A stretch of DNA of 57,894 nt from an uncultured Verrucomicrobiales bacterium (lineage in GTDB: Bacteria; Verrucomicrobiota; Verrucomicrobiia; Verrucomicrobiales; Akkermansiaceae). The stretch is taken from assembly GCA_937901085.1 (NCBI GenBank), contig CALCHQ010000126.1:1-57894 (forward strand), in the 5' to 3' direction. The translations under genes were made by a program, and so were the position numbers. Below, piece after piece: positions 48,866 to 57,894 of this stretch. A model generated the notes under the pieces. That model saw only the letters and a list, made by a program, of their open reading frames with translations. It was not told the DNA's origin and did not search any database. Within the stretch, counting starts at the first letter, position 1, and the number at the start of each line of letters is the position of its first letter.

Positions 48866-49720
48866 ATGCCGAGGATTGCCCTGATTCAACAGGAAGCTGT
48901 TGCCGACCCTGCCGAAAATAAAGAACGCCAGATGCAAGCCATCCGCGAGGCTGCAGCCGGTGGCGCGCAGATTGTATGCACCCAGGAAATGTGTACCACC
49001 CTGTACTTCTGCCGCACCCAGGACTGCGACCTCTTCAACACCGCCGACCCCATTCCCGGCGAGTGGACAGATAAACTCTGCGCCCTTGCCAGGGAACTGG
49101 GCATCGTCATCGTTGCTGCCGGCTTTGAGAAACGCGCCACCGGGCTTTACCACAACACCGCCTGGGTCATCGATGCCGACGGCAGCTTCCTGGGCATGTA
49201 CCGCAAAATGCACATTCCCCAGGACCCCGGTTTCGAGGAAAAATTCTACTTCACCCCAGGCGACCTGGGCTACAAATGCTTTGAAACCCGCTTCGGGCGC
49301 ATCGGCGTCCTCATCTGCTGGGATCAGTGGTACCCGGAAGCCGCGCGTCTCACTGCCATGGAGGGGGCAGAAATCCTCTTCTACCCCACCGCCATCGGCT
49401 GGATTCCCGGAGAGGAAGAACTCTACACCGCCCAGCACTGCGCCTGGGAAACCGTGCAACGCGGCCACGCCGTGGCCAACGGCTGCTACGTGTGCGCTGT
49501 GAACCGCTGCGGGGTGGAGGGCGGAACCACTTTCTGGGGGCAGAGCTTCGTGGCCGACTACTGCGGCCAGATTGTGGCGAAGGCTCCGGTGCAGGAACGC
49601 ACCATCCTATACGCCGATGTTGACCTGGCAGCCCTTGAGGCACACCGCCGCATCTGGCCCTTTTTCCGCGACCGCCGCATCGATTCTTACAGCGGCATCA
49701 CCCGCCGCTGGGGTAAATAA
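48866..49720 (+). CDS. aguB: N-carbamoylputrescine amidase (nitrilase superfamily)
   Basis: A 284-residue carbon-nitrogen hydrolase that converts N-carbamoylputrescine to putrescine, CO2 and NH3 in the agmatine route to polyamines. The catalytic triad is visible: Glu 41 (VCTQEMCTTLYF), Lys 114 (MYRKMHIPQDPGF) and Cys 151 (GVLICWDQWYPEAARL). HIPQDPGFEEKFYFTPGD and AIGWIPGE are typical of the AguB branch. No agmatine deiminase (aguA) is in the window. The Gfo/Idh gene follows by 3 bases. Confidence 0.93.
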   Translation: MPRIALIQQEAVADPAENKERQMQAIREAAAGGAQIVCTQEMCTTLYFCRTQDCDLFNTADPIPGEWTDKLCALARELGIVIVAAGFEKRATGLYHNTAWVIDADGSFLGMYRKMHIPQDPGFEEKFYFTPGDLGYKCFETRFGRIGVLICWDQWYPEAARLTAMEGAEILFYPTAIGWIPGEEELYTAQHCAWETVQRGHAVANGCYVCAVNRCGVEGGTTFWGQSFVADYCGQIVAKAPVQERTILYADVDLAALEAHRRIWPFFRDRRIDSYSGITRRWGK

Positions 49721-49723
49721 CGC

Positions 49724-51028
49724 ATGAGTACCGCCGCACAGGAACCGAAGCAGCAGCCCCTCCGTGTCGTCATCGTGGGTATGGGAGGCCGTGCCTCCAT
49801 CTATGCCACCGTGGCGCTCACCAACCCGGAGCTGCTCAGCGTGGTCGGGGTGGTCGATATCAACCCGGAACGAGTCCGGCAGGCGCAGCTCATGTTCGAC
49901 CTGCCGGAAGAATACTGTTTCAGCAGCGTAGAGGAACTCGTCAGCATCCCCCCCTTTGCCGATGCCGCCATCAACTGCACCATGGACCGCCTGCATGTGC
50001 AGACCTCCCTGCCCCTGCTGCGCCACGGCTATGATCTGCTGCTCGAAAAGCCCTATGCCCTGAACGATGAGGAAGGGCAGCTCATCATCGACTGCGCGCG
50101 CGAAACCGGGCGCAAGGTCATGGTGTGCCACGTGCTGCGCTACACGCCCTTCTACCGATCCCTGCGCCGCGTCATTGCCCTGGGAACCATCGGCGAGGTC
50201 ATCAACATCCACATGGTCAACCAGGTGGGCTACCAGCACGAGTCCATTTCCTTTGTCCGCGGCAAGTATGCACGCGAGGAAATCTGCGGGTCCGGCATGC
50301 TACTTTCCAAATGCAGCCATGATTTAGACATCATGTCCTGGCTTATGGGCGACAACGAGCCTGCCACCATCTCCAGCGTGGGCAGCGTGCTGCAGTTCAA
50401 GGAAGAGAAAGCCCCCGAAGGGGCCGGCACCCACTGCCTGAACAACTGCCCGCTGGAGCGGGATTGCCCCTATTCCGCCCGCCGGCTCTACATTGAGTAC
50501 CCCATGCGCTGGGCCAACAACGTGTGGCACGACACCAACTGCTGCCCCGCCACCGATGCCGAGAAAGAGCAGATTCTCCGCCGCCCGGACAATCCTTTCA
50601 GCCGCTGCGTCTACCGCTGCAACATCAACATCGTGGACCACCAGTCCGTACTCATCCACTTCCGCAACGGCTCCACGGGCACCTTCAGCATGAACGGCGG
50701 TGCCACCATGCCCCGCCGCATTGTCCACATCACCGGCACGCGCGGCGAAATCCACGGCGATTTTGAACGCGAGCGTTTCCATGTGCGCCTGATAGCTCCG
50801 GAAGCCCCCGGCGGCTATACGGAACGCACGCTCGATATATCCGACTTCCAGCAGGGCGATGCCCATGGCGGCGGTGACCGCAGCATCGTACTCGATTTCA
50901 TTGCCCTGCTGCGCGGCGAGCCCACATCCCCCGGCTGCCCCACGCTCGAAGCCAGCATCGTGGGCCACCGCATGGTGTTCCTGGCCGAAAAATCGCGACT
51001 GGCCGGTGGTGCTGTGCAGCACTTCTGA
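49724..51028 (+). CDS. Gfo/Idh/MocA-family oxidoreductase
   Basis: A 434-residue NAD(P)-dependent dehydrogenase. N-terminal Rossmann fold with VVIVGMGGRASIYATVAL and VVGVVDINPERVR; the family EKP motif is LLEKPYALND (about 107-116). The C-terminal alpha/beta domain contains a Cys-rich insertion (HCLNNCPLERDCPYSARR, about 236-253), found in a subgroup of these enzymes and maybe metal-binding. Sugar or inositol derivatives are common substrates; the actual one is unknown. It does not show the sequence features that I would need to call a GH109 glycosidase. Likely co-transcribed with the amidase and hrpA. Confidence 0.88.
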   Translation: MSTAAQEPKQQPLRVVIVGMGGRASIYATVALTNPELLSVVGVVDINPERVRQAQLMFDLPEEYCFSSVEELVSIPPFADAAINCTMDRLHVQTSLPLLRHGYDLLLEKPYALNDEEGQLIIDCARETGRKVMVCHVLRYTPFYRSLRRVIALGTIGEVINIHMVNQVGYQHESISFVRGKYAREEICGSGMLLSKCSHDLDIMSWLMGDNEPATISSVGSVLQFKEEKAPEGAGTHCLNNCPLERDCPYSARRLYIEYPMRWANNVWHDTNCCPATDAEKEQILRRPDNPFSRCVYRCNINIVDHQSVLIHFRNGSTGTFSMNGGATMPRRIVHITGTRGEIHGDFERERFHVRLIAPEAPGGYTERTLDISDFQQGDAHGGGDRSIVLDFIALLRGEPTSPGCPTLEASIVGHRMVFLAEKSRLAGGAVQHF

Positions 51029-51046
51029 TTTTCCACCCCCTCCTTC

Positions 51047-54000
51047 ATGAGCGAAGAGTCCACACGCTTCCGCTACCCGGATTTGCCCATTTCGCGCCAC
51101 CGCGACGAGATTGCCACCGCCCTGCGCCGGCACCAGGTCATCGTGGTCGTAGGCGAAACCGGCTCCGGCAAAACCACCCAGCTGCCCAAGATTGCGCTGG
51201 AGGTGGCAGGCAAGCGCCGCGGCAGACTCGGCTGCACCCAGCCCCGCAGGCTGGCAGCCGTAGCAGTAGCGCGCCGCATTGCCGAAGAAACAGGCTGTGA
51301 ACTGGGGGGCTATGTAGGCTACCAGGTGCGGTTTGATGACCGCACCAGCAGCGACACACGGCTCAAACTCATGACCGATGGCATCCTGCTGGCCGAAACG
51401 CAGGATGACCGCGACCTGCGCCAGTACCACACCATCATCCTGGACGAAGCGCACGAACGCAGCCTCAACATCGACTTCCTGCTTGGCTACATGAAGCTGT
51501 TGCTCGCGCGGCGGCCGGAACTCAAGCTCATCATCTCCTCCGCGACCATGGATGCCGGCGCCTTTTCGGACTTCTTCGGGGGAGCCCCGGTCATCAACGT
51601 GGAAGGCCGCACCTACCACGTGGACATGCACTACATGCCCCCGCGCCACAGCGAGGAAGAGCTGCCCGACCATGTCTGCCGCGCGGTACAATGGCTCTCC
51701 GAATACGATGCCAGGGGAGATGCCCTCGTCTTCCTGCCCGGCGAGCGAGAAATCCGCGACTGCGCCGCCGAACTGGAGCGCCTGAACCTGCCGCATACCG
51801 ACATTCTCCCCCTCTTTGCCCGCCTGGGGCTCAGCGAGCAGCAGCGCATCTTCCACCCGGCAAAAGGCCGCCGCCGCATCGTGCTGGCCACCAATGTGGC
51901 TGAAACCTCCCTCACCATCCCCGGCATCATCTATGTCATCGACAGCGGGCTGGCCCGCATCTCGCGTTACCTGCCAGGGCGGCAGATTCAGCGCCTGCAG
52001 GTAGAGCCCATCTCCCAGGCCAGCGCCCGCCAGCGCGCCGGGCGCTGCGGCCGCGTCACCGAAGGTGTCTGCATCCGCCTGTATTCCGAAACTGAATTTG
52101 AGAACCGGGTTGCCTTCACAGACCCGGAAATCAAGCGCAGCGCCCTGGCCGGAGTCATCCTCCGCATGGCCGATCTGAAACTGCCTCCGCTGGGTGAATT
52201 CCCGCTGCCCGACCCGCCCAGCCCCCGCCTGGTGAACGAAGGCTACAAGACCCTGCGCGAAATCGGCGCCATCGACCGGCACAAGAAACTCACCCCCACC
52301 GGGCGCAGCCTGGCACGCCTGCCACTTGACCCGCGCCTGGGGCGCATGCTGCTGGAAGCAGAAAAAGAAAAAGCGCTGGCCGAGCTGCTGGTCATTGTGG
52401 CAGGGCTGAGCATCATGGACCCGCGCGAGCGTCCCGCCGAATTCGCCACCCAGGCCGACCAGGCACACGCCCAATGGAAAAACGAAGACAGCGACTTCCT
52501 CTCCCTGCTCACCCTCTGGCGGGCCTCCCTTGAATTCAAGGAACGCCACACCCTGCGCCGCAACCAACTGCGTAAGTGGTGCAGCAAGAACTATCTGAAC
52601 TTCCTCCGCATGGTAGAGTGGCACAATCTGGTGCAGGACCTCGGCGCAGCCCTGCAGGACACCATGCGCTGGCGCATCCCCGCCCTGCCGGAGGAAGCTA
52701 AGCAGGCCACTCCGGAGATGATACACCGCGCCCTGCTGGCCGGCGCTCCGCTGCAGATTGGCTTCTGGAGGCCGGAGGACAAAGTATACCGAGGCGCCGG
52801 GGGACGCGATTTTTCCATTTTCCCCGGTTCCGGGCTCTTCAAACGCAGGAAACGCGCCGAATGGCTCATGGGCGCCGAGCTGGTGGAAACCACCCGCCTC
52901 TACATGCGCCGCGCCGCCGTACTCGACCCGGAATGGGTGGAGCAGATAGCCCCGCAACTCTGCGCCCACCACGCCTACGATGCCAGCTGGGATAAAGCCA
53001 GCGGGCAGGTACACGCCAGGGAACGCGTCACCTGTGGCGGGCTCACCATCATCGATGGCCGCCGCATCAGCTACGCCAGGTACAACCCCGCCGCCGCCCG
53101 CGAAATCATGATACGCGACGGCATCATGGCCCGGCAGATGAAAGACCAGGCTCCTTACCTCAAACACCTGGAGGCCATGCGCGAGCGCGTGCGTACCGTA
53201 GAATCCAAACTGCGCCGCCGCGACCTCATCTGGTGCAGCGAAGGCGTCTTCCGCTTCTTCGACAACGTTCTCCCCGCAGACCTGTGTTCGGAAAAAGCCC
53301 TGCGCCGCTGGCGGGACAAGATGGAAGCAAGCCAGCCGGAAATCCTCTGCATTCCCTATGCTGAATGCGTCTACCCCGGCGAAGACGAAGTGCGGGCAGA
53401 CCTCTACCCGGACACCCTCGACCACGCCGGGCAGACCTACGAAGTCTACTACAACCACGCCCCCGGAGAAGCAGATGACGGCGTGACCCTGGGGGTGCAT
53501 ATTGACCAGCTGGAACAATTCCCCGACTGGCTGCCTCAATGGGGCGTACCCGCCCACCTGGCTGACCGCGTCGAAATCCTGCTGCGGAGCCTCCCCAAGG
53601 ATGTACGGATGTACCTGATGCCCGTCAGCCAGGCGGCCGATGACTTCGCCGAGGACTGGTTCGACCGCGCCCCCGACCGCCCGCTCGACCAGGCTATTGC
53701 CGAATTTGCCATGCGGCGCAGCAACAAATTCTGCAATGCCTCCCAGGTGGATATGGGCAAACTCCCGCCGGAATTCATCACCAAAATCTGGGTGTGCGAC
53801 GACAAAGGAAATGAACTCGCCCTGGGCACACAGGCTGCCGCCCTGCGCGAGCGGCTGGCCAGCTACCAGGAAAAACGATTTGAGAAAAAAGCTGCCCGGT
53901 CCTTCTCTGCCACCCCCATGAGCCGCTGGGATTGCGGCGATTTACCCGCTACCGTAGAAGTCGGCAAGGGAACAGGCTACCCTGCGCTGCGCGAAGACGG

Positions 54001-54754
54001 CGACCTCGTGAAACTCCACGTCTTCCCCTGCGCCGAAGAAGCCGCCCTGCACCACCGCCGCGCCGTCCGCCGGCTTGCCCTCCTCAAGCACGGCGACTTC
54101 CTCAACAGCATACGCAAGAAACTCCCCATCAAGAGCATGGACGCCCGTCTGGCACTCACCACCCTGGGCAGCCAACCGAAAAACAACCTGCACGACACCC
54201 TCTACGCCGCCATGGATGCCGCGCTGGGTTCGCCTCTTCCCCGCAGCGCTGCCGATTTCGAGGCCGCCTGCCTCCGTATGCGCGAAACGGTGTACGACCG
54301 CATCGCCGGGCCGCTCGGAAAACTATGGGAACAACTGGCCGCCACCGATGCAGCCGTGCGCCAGTACTGCCTCACCGCCGGGCGCGACCGCTTCAGCGCG
54401 CAGATTGCCGAAGATGTGCAGCGCGAGTGGGCCTGGCTCACCCGCCCCTGGTTCCTTTCTGACAGCGAACCCGACCAGCTGGCCGATTACTCCCGTTTCC
54501 TGCGCGGATTGCAGGAACGGATCAAACGCATTGCCCAGCAACCCGCCGCCCGCGAGCTGGAACGCATCGAAACCCTCAACGCCGCCGTTTCTCCCCGCTT
54601 CTTCACCGAGTACGACCGCCACACCGACTCCCCCGCCTGGCTGGCCTACGGATTCATGGTTGCCGAGTTCCGGCTCTCCCTCTTTGCCCCCGCCCTCGCC
54701 GCCAAAGGCCGCGCCTCTGCCAAGAAACTGGAAGCTGCAGCATATTCATTGTAA
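51047..54754 (+). CDS. hrpA: ATP-dependent RNA helicase HrpA
   Basis: A 1235-residue DEAH-box helicase. Motifs: I GETGSGKTTQLPKIA (about 36-50), Ia CTQPRRLAAVAVA, II DEAHERSLNIDF, III SSATMDAGAFSDFF, IV ALVFLPGEREIRD, V ATNVAETSLTIPGI, VI QRAGRCGR. The helicase-associated domain follows, then OB-fold region and the long C-terminal DUF3418 part that defines HrpA (total near E. coli's 1300). HrpA helps mRNA processing and rescues stalled ribosomes. It starts 18 bases after the Gfo/Idh stop. Confidence 0.95.
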   Translation: MSEESTRFRYPDLPISRHRDEIATALRRHQVIVVVGETGSGKTTQLPKIALEVAGKRRGRLGCTQPRRLAAVAVARRIAEETGCELGGYVGYQVRFDDRTSSDTRLKLMTDGILLAETQDDRDLRQYHTIILDEAHERSLNIDFLLGYMKLLLARRPELKLIISSATMDAGAFSDFFGGAPVINVEGRTYHVDMHYMPPRHSEEELPDHVCRAVQWLSEYDARGDALVFLPGEREIRDCAAELERLNLPHTDILPLFARLGLSEQQRIFHPAKGRRRIVLATNVAETSLTIPGIIYVIDSGLARISRYLPGRQIQRLQVEPISQASARQRAGRCGRVTEGVCIRLYSETEFENRVAFTDPEIKRSALAGVILRMADLKLPPLGEFPLPDPPSPRLVNEGYKTLREIGAIDRHKKLTPTGRSLARLPLDPRLGRMLLEAEKEKALAELLVIVAGLSIMDPRERPAEFATQADQAHAQWKNEDSDFLSLLTLWRASLEFKERHTLRRNQLRKWCSKNYLNFLRMVEWHNLVQDLGAALQDTMRWRIPALPEEAKQATPEMIHRALLAGAPLQIGFWRPEDKVYRGAGGRDFSIFPGSGLFKRRKRAEWLMGAELVETTRLYMRRAAVLDPEWVEQIAPQLCAHHAYDASWDKASGQVHARERVTCGGLTIIDGRRISYARYNPAAAREIMIRDGIMARQMKDQAPYLKHLEAMRERVRTVESKLRRRDLIWCSEGVFRFFDNVLPADLCSEKALRRWRDKMEASQPEILCIPYAECVYPGEDEVRADLYPDTLDHAGQTYEVYYNHAPGEADDGVTLGVHIDQLEQFPDWLPQWGVPAHLADRVEILLRSLPKDVRMYLMPVSQAADDFAEDWFDRAPDRPLDQAIAEFAMRRSNKFCNASQVDMGKLPPEFITKIWVCDDKGNELALGTQAAALRERLASYQEKRFEKKAARSFSATPMSRWDCGDLPATVEVGKGTGYPALREDGDLVKLHVFPCAEEAALHHRRAVRRLALLKHGDFLNSIRKKLPIKSMDARLALTTLGSQPKNNLHDTLYAAMDAALGSPLPRSAADFEAACLRMRETVYDRIAGPLGKLWEQLAATDAAVRQYCLTAGRDRFSAQIAEDVQREWAWLTRPWFLSDSEPDQLADYSRFLRGLQERIKRIAQQPAARELERIETLNAAVSPRFFTEYDRHTDSPAWLAYGFMVAEFRLSLFAPALAAKGRASAKKLEAAAYSL

Positions 54755-54874
54755 ATAAATTAAATATTTTCACCCTATTGATTATCAAGCGTGATTGCAC
54801 GCACAGCCCTAGCTGACATTTAGAACAGCATTCCGGCTTGCACCGAACAGATGAGGTATGGTAACATGTGGGGC
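54755..54874. other. Short AT-rich gap with promoter for the next gene
   Basis: A 120-bp gap after hrpA holding a weak GCGTG/CACGC hairpin near 54790 and the promoter -35 TTGCAC (54838-54843), 18-base spacer, -10 TAACAT (54862-54867). The ATG at 54875 is 7 bases beyond the -10 box. Confidence 0.55.
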
Positions 54875-55618
54875 ATGAAACATTTTCCCCTGATTGCCAC
54901 TCTGCTGGTAGCCGTTGCCAGCGTATGCCAGGCCGCCAGTGAAGCCGCCCAATCCGCCCGCGCCGCCGCGCAGCAATACGGCGCCGCCGTACGCAACTGC
55001 GATATGCGCTGGGCTGTGGACTCCATGTATCCCCCCCTGCGCCGCACCTATGCAGACCGCCTCACCTCCAACACCCGCGAAGCCGAAATTGCCCGTGCCC
55101 GCCGCGTGCAGGGACTCGACCGCGAAACCGTGGTACAGGCCCGCGCCCGCATGGCCGCCAACGACAAAGCCCTGCGTGCCAAATACGCCCGCATGGGCGA
55201 AGAAATGAAAAAAAGCGGCCTGCAGGTAGAAAGCTACACCGTCGGTGAAGCCACCGCCGAATATGAAGTCACCCCGCCCATGGCAGCCGTCAGCCAGGTA
55301 CGCCAGGACACCCGCGGGCGAGTGCGTGCCGAAAACATCGGCAACACCCAGGAACGCAGCCGCATCGTCGTCCTGCCGACCACCCTCATCGTCAGCGCCC
55401 CGGCAGCGAACGGCAACCGCACCCGCATGGAACGCCGCAGTTACATCTTTGCCGTGCGCGACGAAGTCATCACCGACAAGAGCATGCCGCGCGGCACCGA
55501 ACTGAACAGGTGGTACTTCATCGACGGCAACACCGATGTCAACACCCTGCGTTCCTTCTTCCCGAACCTCCCTCTCTATCTGGACTTACCCGGCACAGGC
55601 GACCGCGTCCTGCGCTGA
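54875..55618 (+). CDS. Exported hypothetical protein
   Basis: A 247-residue protein beginning MKHFPLIATLLVAVASVCQA, a clear signal peptide; the ATG 24 bases earlier lies upstream of the transcription start. The mature part is Ala/Arg-rich and helical at first (QSARAAAQQYGAAVRNCDMR), with the two-thirds end beta-rich (ESYTVGEATAEYEVTPPMA, RIVVLPTTLIVSAPA) and a terminal FIDGNTDVNTLRSFFPNL. The last segment resembles the ends of proteins with an SnoaL/NTF2-like fold, in keeping with a small periplasmic sensor or binding protein. No firm family. Confidence 0.8.
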   Translation: MKHFPLIATLLVAVASVCQAASEAAQSARAAAQQYGAAVRNCDMRWAVDSMYPPLRRTYADRLTSNTREAEIARARRVQGLDRETVVQARARMAANDKALRAKYARMGEEMKKSGLQVESYTVGEATAEYEVTPPMAAVSQVRQDTRGRVRAENIGNTQERSRIVVLPTTLIVSAPAANGNRTRMERRSYIFAVRDEVITDKSMPRGTELNRWYFIDGNTDVNTLRSFFPNLPLYLDLPGTGDRVLR

Positions 55619-55646
55619 GCCCCGCCCCGGAACACAACACCCGCCC

Positions 55647-57638
55647 ATGGGGCTGCTGAGCGAACAAACCCAGGCCGACTTCTCCGAAACAGGGCTGCTC
55701 TCGCACGCCCGCGGCTTTGAATTCCGCCCGGAACAGCAGCAGATGGCCGTCGCCGTGGCCGAAACGCTCGAACGCGAAGCCGCCCTGCTGGCCGAAGCCG
55801 GCACCGGGGTGGGAAAATCACTTGCCTATCTCATCCCGGCCATCCGCTATGCGCTCGACAACGGCCGCAAAGCCGTCATCTCCACCCACACCATCAACCT
55901 GCAGGAGCAGCTCTTCCACAAAGACATCCCCACCGTCGCCAAAGCGCTCAACTGCCACTTCGATGCCGCCCTGCTCAAAGGACGCGCCAACTACCTCTGC
56001 CGCACCCGCCTGCGCCGCGCCATCGAGCAGGCAGATGACCTCTTCAACCAGACCGAAACCAAACAACTTTACGAACTGCTCGCCTGGTCAAAGAACTGCG
56101 GCGAAGGCTCGCTGGCAGAACTACCGCCTGAACTGAACATCACCCCCAAAGTCTGGGCGCAGGTATGCAGCGAAAACCACGTCTGCACCCCGCGCAACTG
56201 CGGCTACGACTGCCCCTACCAGGCCGCCCGCCGCCGGGTACAGGAAGCGCAGGTTGTCGTCCTGAACCACACCCTCTTCTTCGGTCTGCTCTCCCTGGCA
56301 GATGAAATGATGGCCGTGGAGCCGGAAGGCCCGCCCGGCTTCATCTTCCCAAATGACTTTGTCATCCTGGACGAAGCACACACCATCGAAAACGTCGCGG
56401 CCAACCAACTGGGACTCTCGTTGAGCGAGGCCGAAATCAAATACGAACTACTGCGGCTCTACAACCCGGTCACCCACAAAGGCAGCCTGCGGCACAACGC
56501 CTCGCCCAGCGTGCTGCAACTCATCGAAGAAGCCCAGGCCGCCGCTGGCGAATTCTTCACCGCCGCCCGCGCCGACTGCCAGCTGGAAGCCCACCACGGC
56601 ACCGTACGCCTGCGCCAGCCCGAATGGACCGAAAACCTGCTTTCCCCCGTACTGCGCCAACTCTTTGCCGAAATCAAAGACATGGCCGTTATGGAAGAAA
56701 ACGAACTCACCAAAGCCGAACTGCTCGACACCGCCGCCCGCATCCTGGCCTACGATGAAGCCGCTACCGAAATGGTGCAACTCACCCACGCCGACACCAC
56801 CGTCTACTGGGTGGAAAGCCACGGCATCGATGGCCAGTACACCACCATGCGAGGCGCGCTCATCAACGTCGCCCCGGTTCTGCGAGAAAAACTCTTTGAA
56901 GCCGGGCGCAGCTGCATCTGCACAAGCGCCACCCTCTCCACCGGAGAACGCGGCATGGGCTACTTTGCCGGACGCGTAGGAGCCGAAAGCGCCCAGACAC
57001 TCCAGATTGGCAGCCCCTTCGACTTTGAACAACAAATGCGCATCATCGTCGCGCGCAGCATGCCCCCGCCGCCCCCTGCCAGCCCCGGCGACGACTACCA
57101 ACCAGCGCTGGCCGAATGGATTATGCGCTCGCTCGACACCTCACAAGGGCGAGCCTTCGTCCTCTTCACCAGCTACAACCTCATGCGGGCCATGGCCGCC
57201 CGCCTGCGCCCCTTCTGCCAGGAACGCGGCTGGCCGCTCCTCGTTCAGGGAGACGAACTCAACCGCAGCCAGATGCTGCACCACTTCCGCGACCACATCG
57301 GCAGCGTCCTGTTCGGCACCGACAGCTTCTGGACAGGCGTCGACGTACCCGGCGAAGCCCTCTCCCACGTCATCGTCACCAAAATCCCCTTTGAATCCCC
57401 CGGCAACCCGCTGGTAGAAGCGCGCATCGAAGACATCACCGCACGGGGAGGCAACGCCTTCCGCGACTACACCCTGCCCGAAGCCGTCCTCAAATTCCGC
57501 CAGGGCATCGGACGGCTCATCCGCTCCAAAACGGATACCGGCATCGTCACCATCCTCGACTCCCGCGTCACCCAGAAATTCTACGGAGCGCGCTTCATGT
57601 ATGCCCTGCCCCCGACTGCCCCGCGGGAATTCCAGTAA
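55647..57638 (+). CDS. DinG/XPD-type ATP-dependent DNA helicase
   Basis: A 663-residue superfamily 2 helicase with an iron-sulfur domain. Start MGLLSEQTQADF. Q motif-like FRPEQQQM, Walker A AEAGTGVGKSLAYLIP (about 49-64), DEAH box VILDEAHTIENVA (about 239-251), SATLSTGERG, TDSFWTGVDVPG (about motif V) and QGIGRLIRSKTDTGIV (motif VI). Four Cys suitable for a 4Fe-4S cluster are C118, C174/C180, C185 and C189 (VCTPRNCGYDCPYQ). These 5'-3' helicases unwind DNA and R-loops in repair. It lies 28 bases after the preceding exported protein and shares that promoter region. Confidence 0.93.
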   Translation: MGLLSEQTQADFSETGLLSHARGFEFRPEQQQMAVAVAETLEREAALLAEAGTGVGKSLAYLIPAIRYALDNGRKAVISTHTINLQEQLFHKDIPTVAKALNCHFDAALLKGRANYLCRTRLRRAIEQADDLFNQTETKQLYELLAWSKNCGEGSLAELPPELNITPKVWAQVCSENHVCTPRNCGYDCPYQAARRRVQEAQVVVLNHTLFFGLLSLADEMMAVEPEGPPGFIFPNDFVILDEAHTIENVAANQLGLSLSEAEIKYELLRLYNPVTHKGSLRHNASPSVLQLIEEAQAAAGEFFTAARADCQLEAHHGTVRLRQPEWTENLLSPVLRQLFAEIKDMAVMEENELTKAELLDTAARILAYDEAATEMVQLTHADTTVYWVESHGIDGQYTTMRGALINVAPVLREKLFEAGRSCICTSATLSTGERGMGYFAGRVGAESAQTLQIGSPFDFEQQMRIIVARSMPPPPPASPGDDYQPALAEWIMRSLDTSQGRAFVLFTSYNLMRAMAARLRPFCQERGWPLLVQGDELNRSQMLHHFRDHIGSVLFGTDSFWTGVDVPGEALSHVIVTKIPFESPGNPLVEARIEDITARGGNAFRDYTLPEAVLKFRQGIGRLIRSKTDTGIVTILDSRVTQKFYGARFMYALPPTAPREFQ

Positions 57639-57677
57639 ACAAGGCCCGCGTCGCCGCAAATTTCTTCAAAAAAAGGC

Positions 57678-57706
57678 TTGCAATAGGCCAGGGGCATCTG
57701 TATAAT
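57678..57706 (+). promoter_or_regulatory. tRNA-Asp promoter
   Basis: -35 TTGCAA (57678-57683), a 17-base spacer and a perfect -10 TATAAT (57701-57706), 42 bases before the tRNA. Confidence 0.85.
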
Positions 57707-57748
57707 GCGCCCGTTCCCGCTGCAAGGCGGTGAATCGGTAAATCCGAC

Positions 57749-57823
57749 GGAGCGGTAGCTCAGTTTGGTTAGAGCGCAGCCCTGTCACGGCTGAGGTCGC
57801 GGGTTCGAGCCCCGTCCGCTTCG
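57749..57823 (+). tRNA. tRNA-Asp (GUC)
   Basis: A 75-base cloverleaf: acceptor GGAGCGG/CCGCTTC, D-arm AGCTCAGTTTGGTTAGAGC, anticodon stem CAGCC/GGCTG with loop CTGTCAC (anticodon GUC) and T-arm containing GGTTCGAGCCCC. The discriminator base is G, as expected for Asp. CCA is not encoded, so it must be added enzymatically. Confidence 0.96.
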
Positions 57824-57830
57824 TTTAACA

Positions 57831-57865
57831 AAAAAAGACACACCTTCATGGTGTGTCTTTTTTTT
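57831..57865 (+). terminator. Terminator after tRNA-Asp
   Basis: GACACACC/GGTGTGTC stem (57837-57844 and 57850-57857) with loop TTCAT, flanked by an A run and followed by eight T. Confidence 0.93.
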
Positions 57866-57894
57866 GTTACTACGCGCCGGTTCTCTCACACCTG

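Noticed and set aside
49724..51028. GH109 glycosidase
   Set aside because: GH109 enzymes are Gfo/Idh-like and known in Akkermansia, but this protein shows only generic family motifs plus a Cys-rich insertion, so the cautious family name is kept.
50324..53557. Minus-strand open frame of 1077 codons over the Gfo/Idh and HrpA genes
   Set aside because: Same codon-bias shadow; it spans two well-supported genes and shows no recognisable motif.

Overview
The window looks like chromosomal DNA from a Verrucomicrobiota bacterium, probably an Akkermansia-like member. The pointers are a fused LpxC-FabZ, a set of three pseudopilins like the 'Verru_Chthon' cassette, an exported thioredoxin-like protein with an SHD1-like tail, a TPR-secretin, a large AT-type autotransporter and fairly GC-rich coding sequence. 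The genus is an inference; there is no rRNA here to confirm it. About 40 genuine protein genes, one tRNA-Asp and many promoters and terminators can be supported. Start codons almost never have a Shine-Dalgarno sequence, and several good promoters place the -10 box only 7-16 bases before the start codon.

Layout. 1-2386: the tail of a tyrosine recombinase runs in from the left edge, followed by an AT-richer stretch with hairpins and a HipBA toxin-antitoxin pair with three operators exactly 50 bp apart. 2387-7306: a 1639-residue autotransporter. 7811-13772 (minus strand): a run of genes for a membrane antiporter, HemL, two small unknown proteins, MazG, an exported thioredoxin-like lipoprotein and a TetR regulator, several overlapping by 4 bases. 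13961-18206 (plus): envelope and translation genes lpxC-fabZ, rpmH, rnpA, yidD, yidC. 18258-22647: an unknown membrane protein, nadB, a putative double-psi beta-barrel protein and a HAD-FolB fusion. 22762-28173: an RND efflux pair whose adaptor is a tandem duplication. 28287-32332: a lipoprotein, then (minus) lipoate ligase and three pseudopilins. 32481-37484 (plus): uppP, lepB, a squalene/phytoene synthase, a STAS protein and a DUF2851 protein. 37485-48750 (minus): folD, an acyltransferase, a membrane protein, a TPR-secretin, rpoD, an ABC-F ATPase and a cyclophilin. 48866-57638 (plus): a carbamoylputrescine amidase, a Gfo/Idh oxidoreductase, HrpA, an exported unknown and a DinG/XPD-type helicase. 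57749-57823: tRNA-Asp.

Together this is mainly a housekeeping region with an envelope emphasis: lipid A (lpxC), undecaprenyl recycling (uppP), membrane protein insertion and signal cleavage (yidC, lepB), an efflux pump, and pieces of a type II secretion or type IV pilus machine (pseudopilins and secretin in separate places). The most unusual items are the tandem RND adaptor, the HAD-FolB fusion, the primary sigma factor with a nine-repeat Lys/Ala/Pro tail and an apparently duplicated region 1.1, the regularly spaced hipBA operators, and the recurrent near-leaderless promoter layout.
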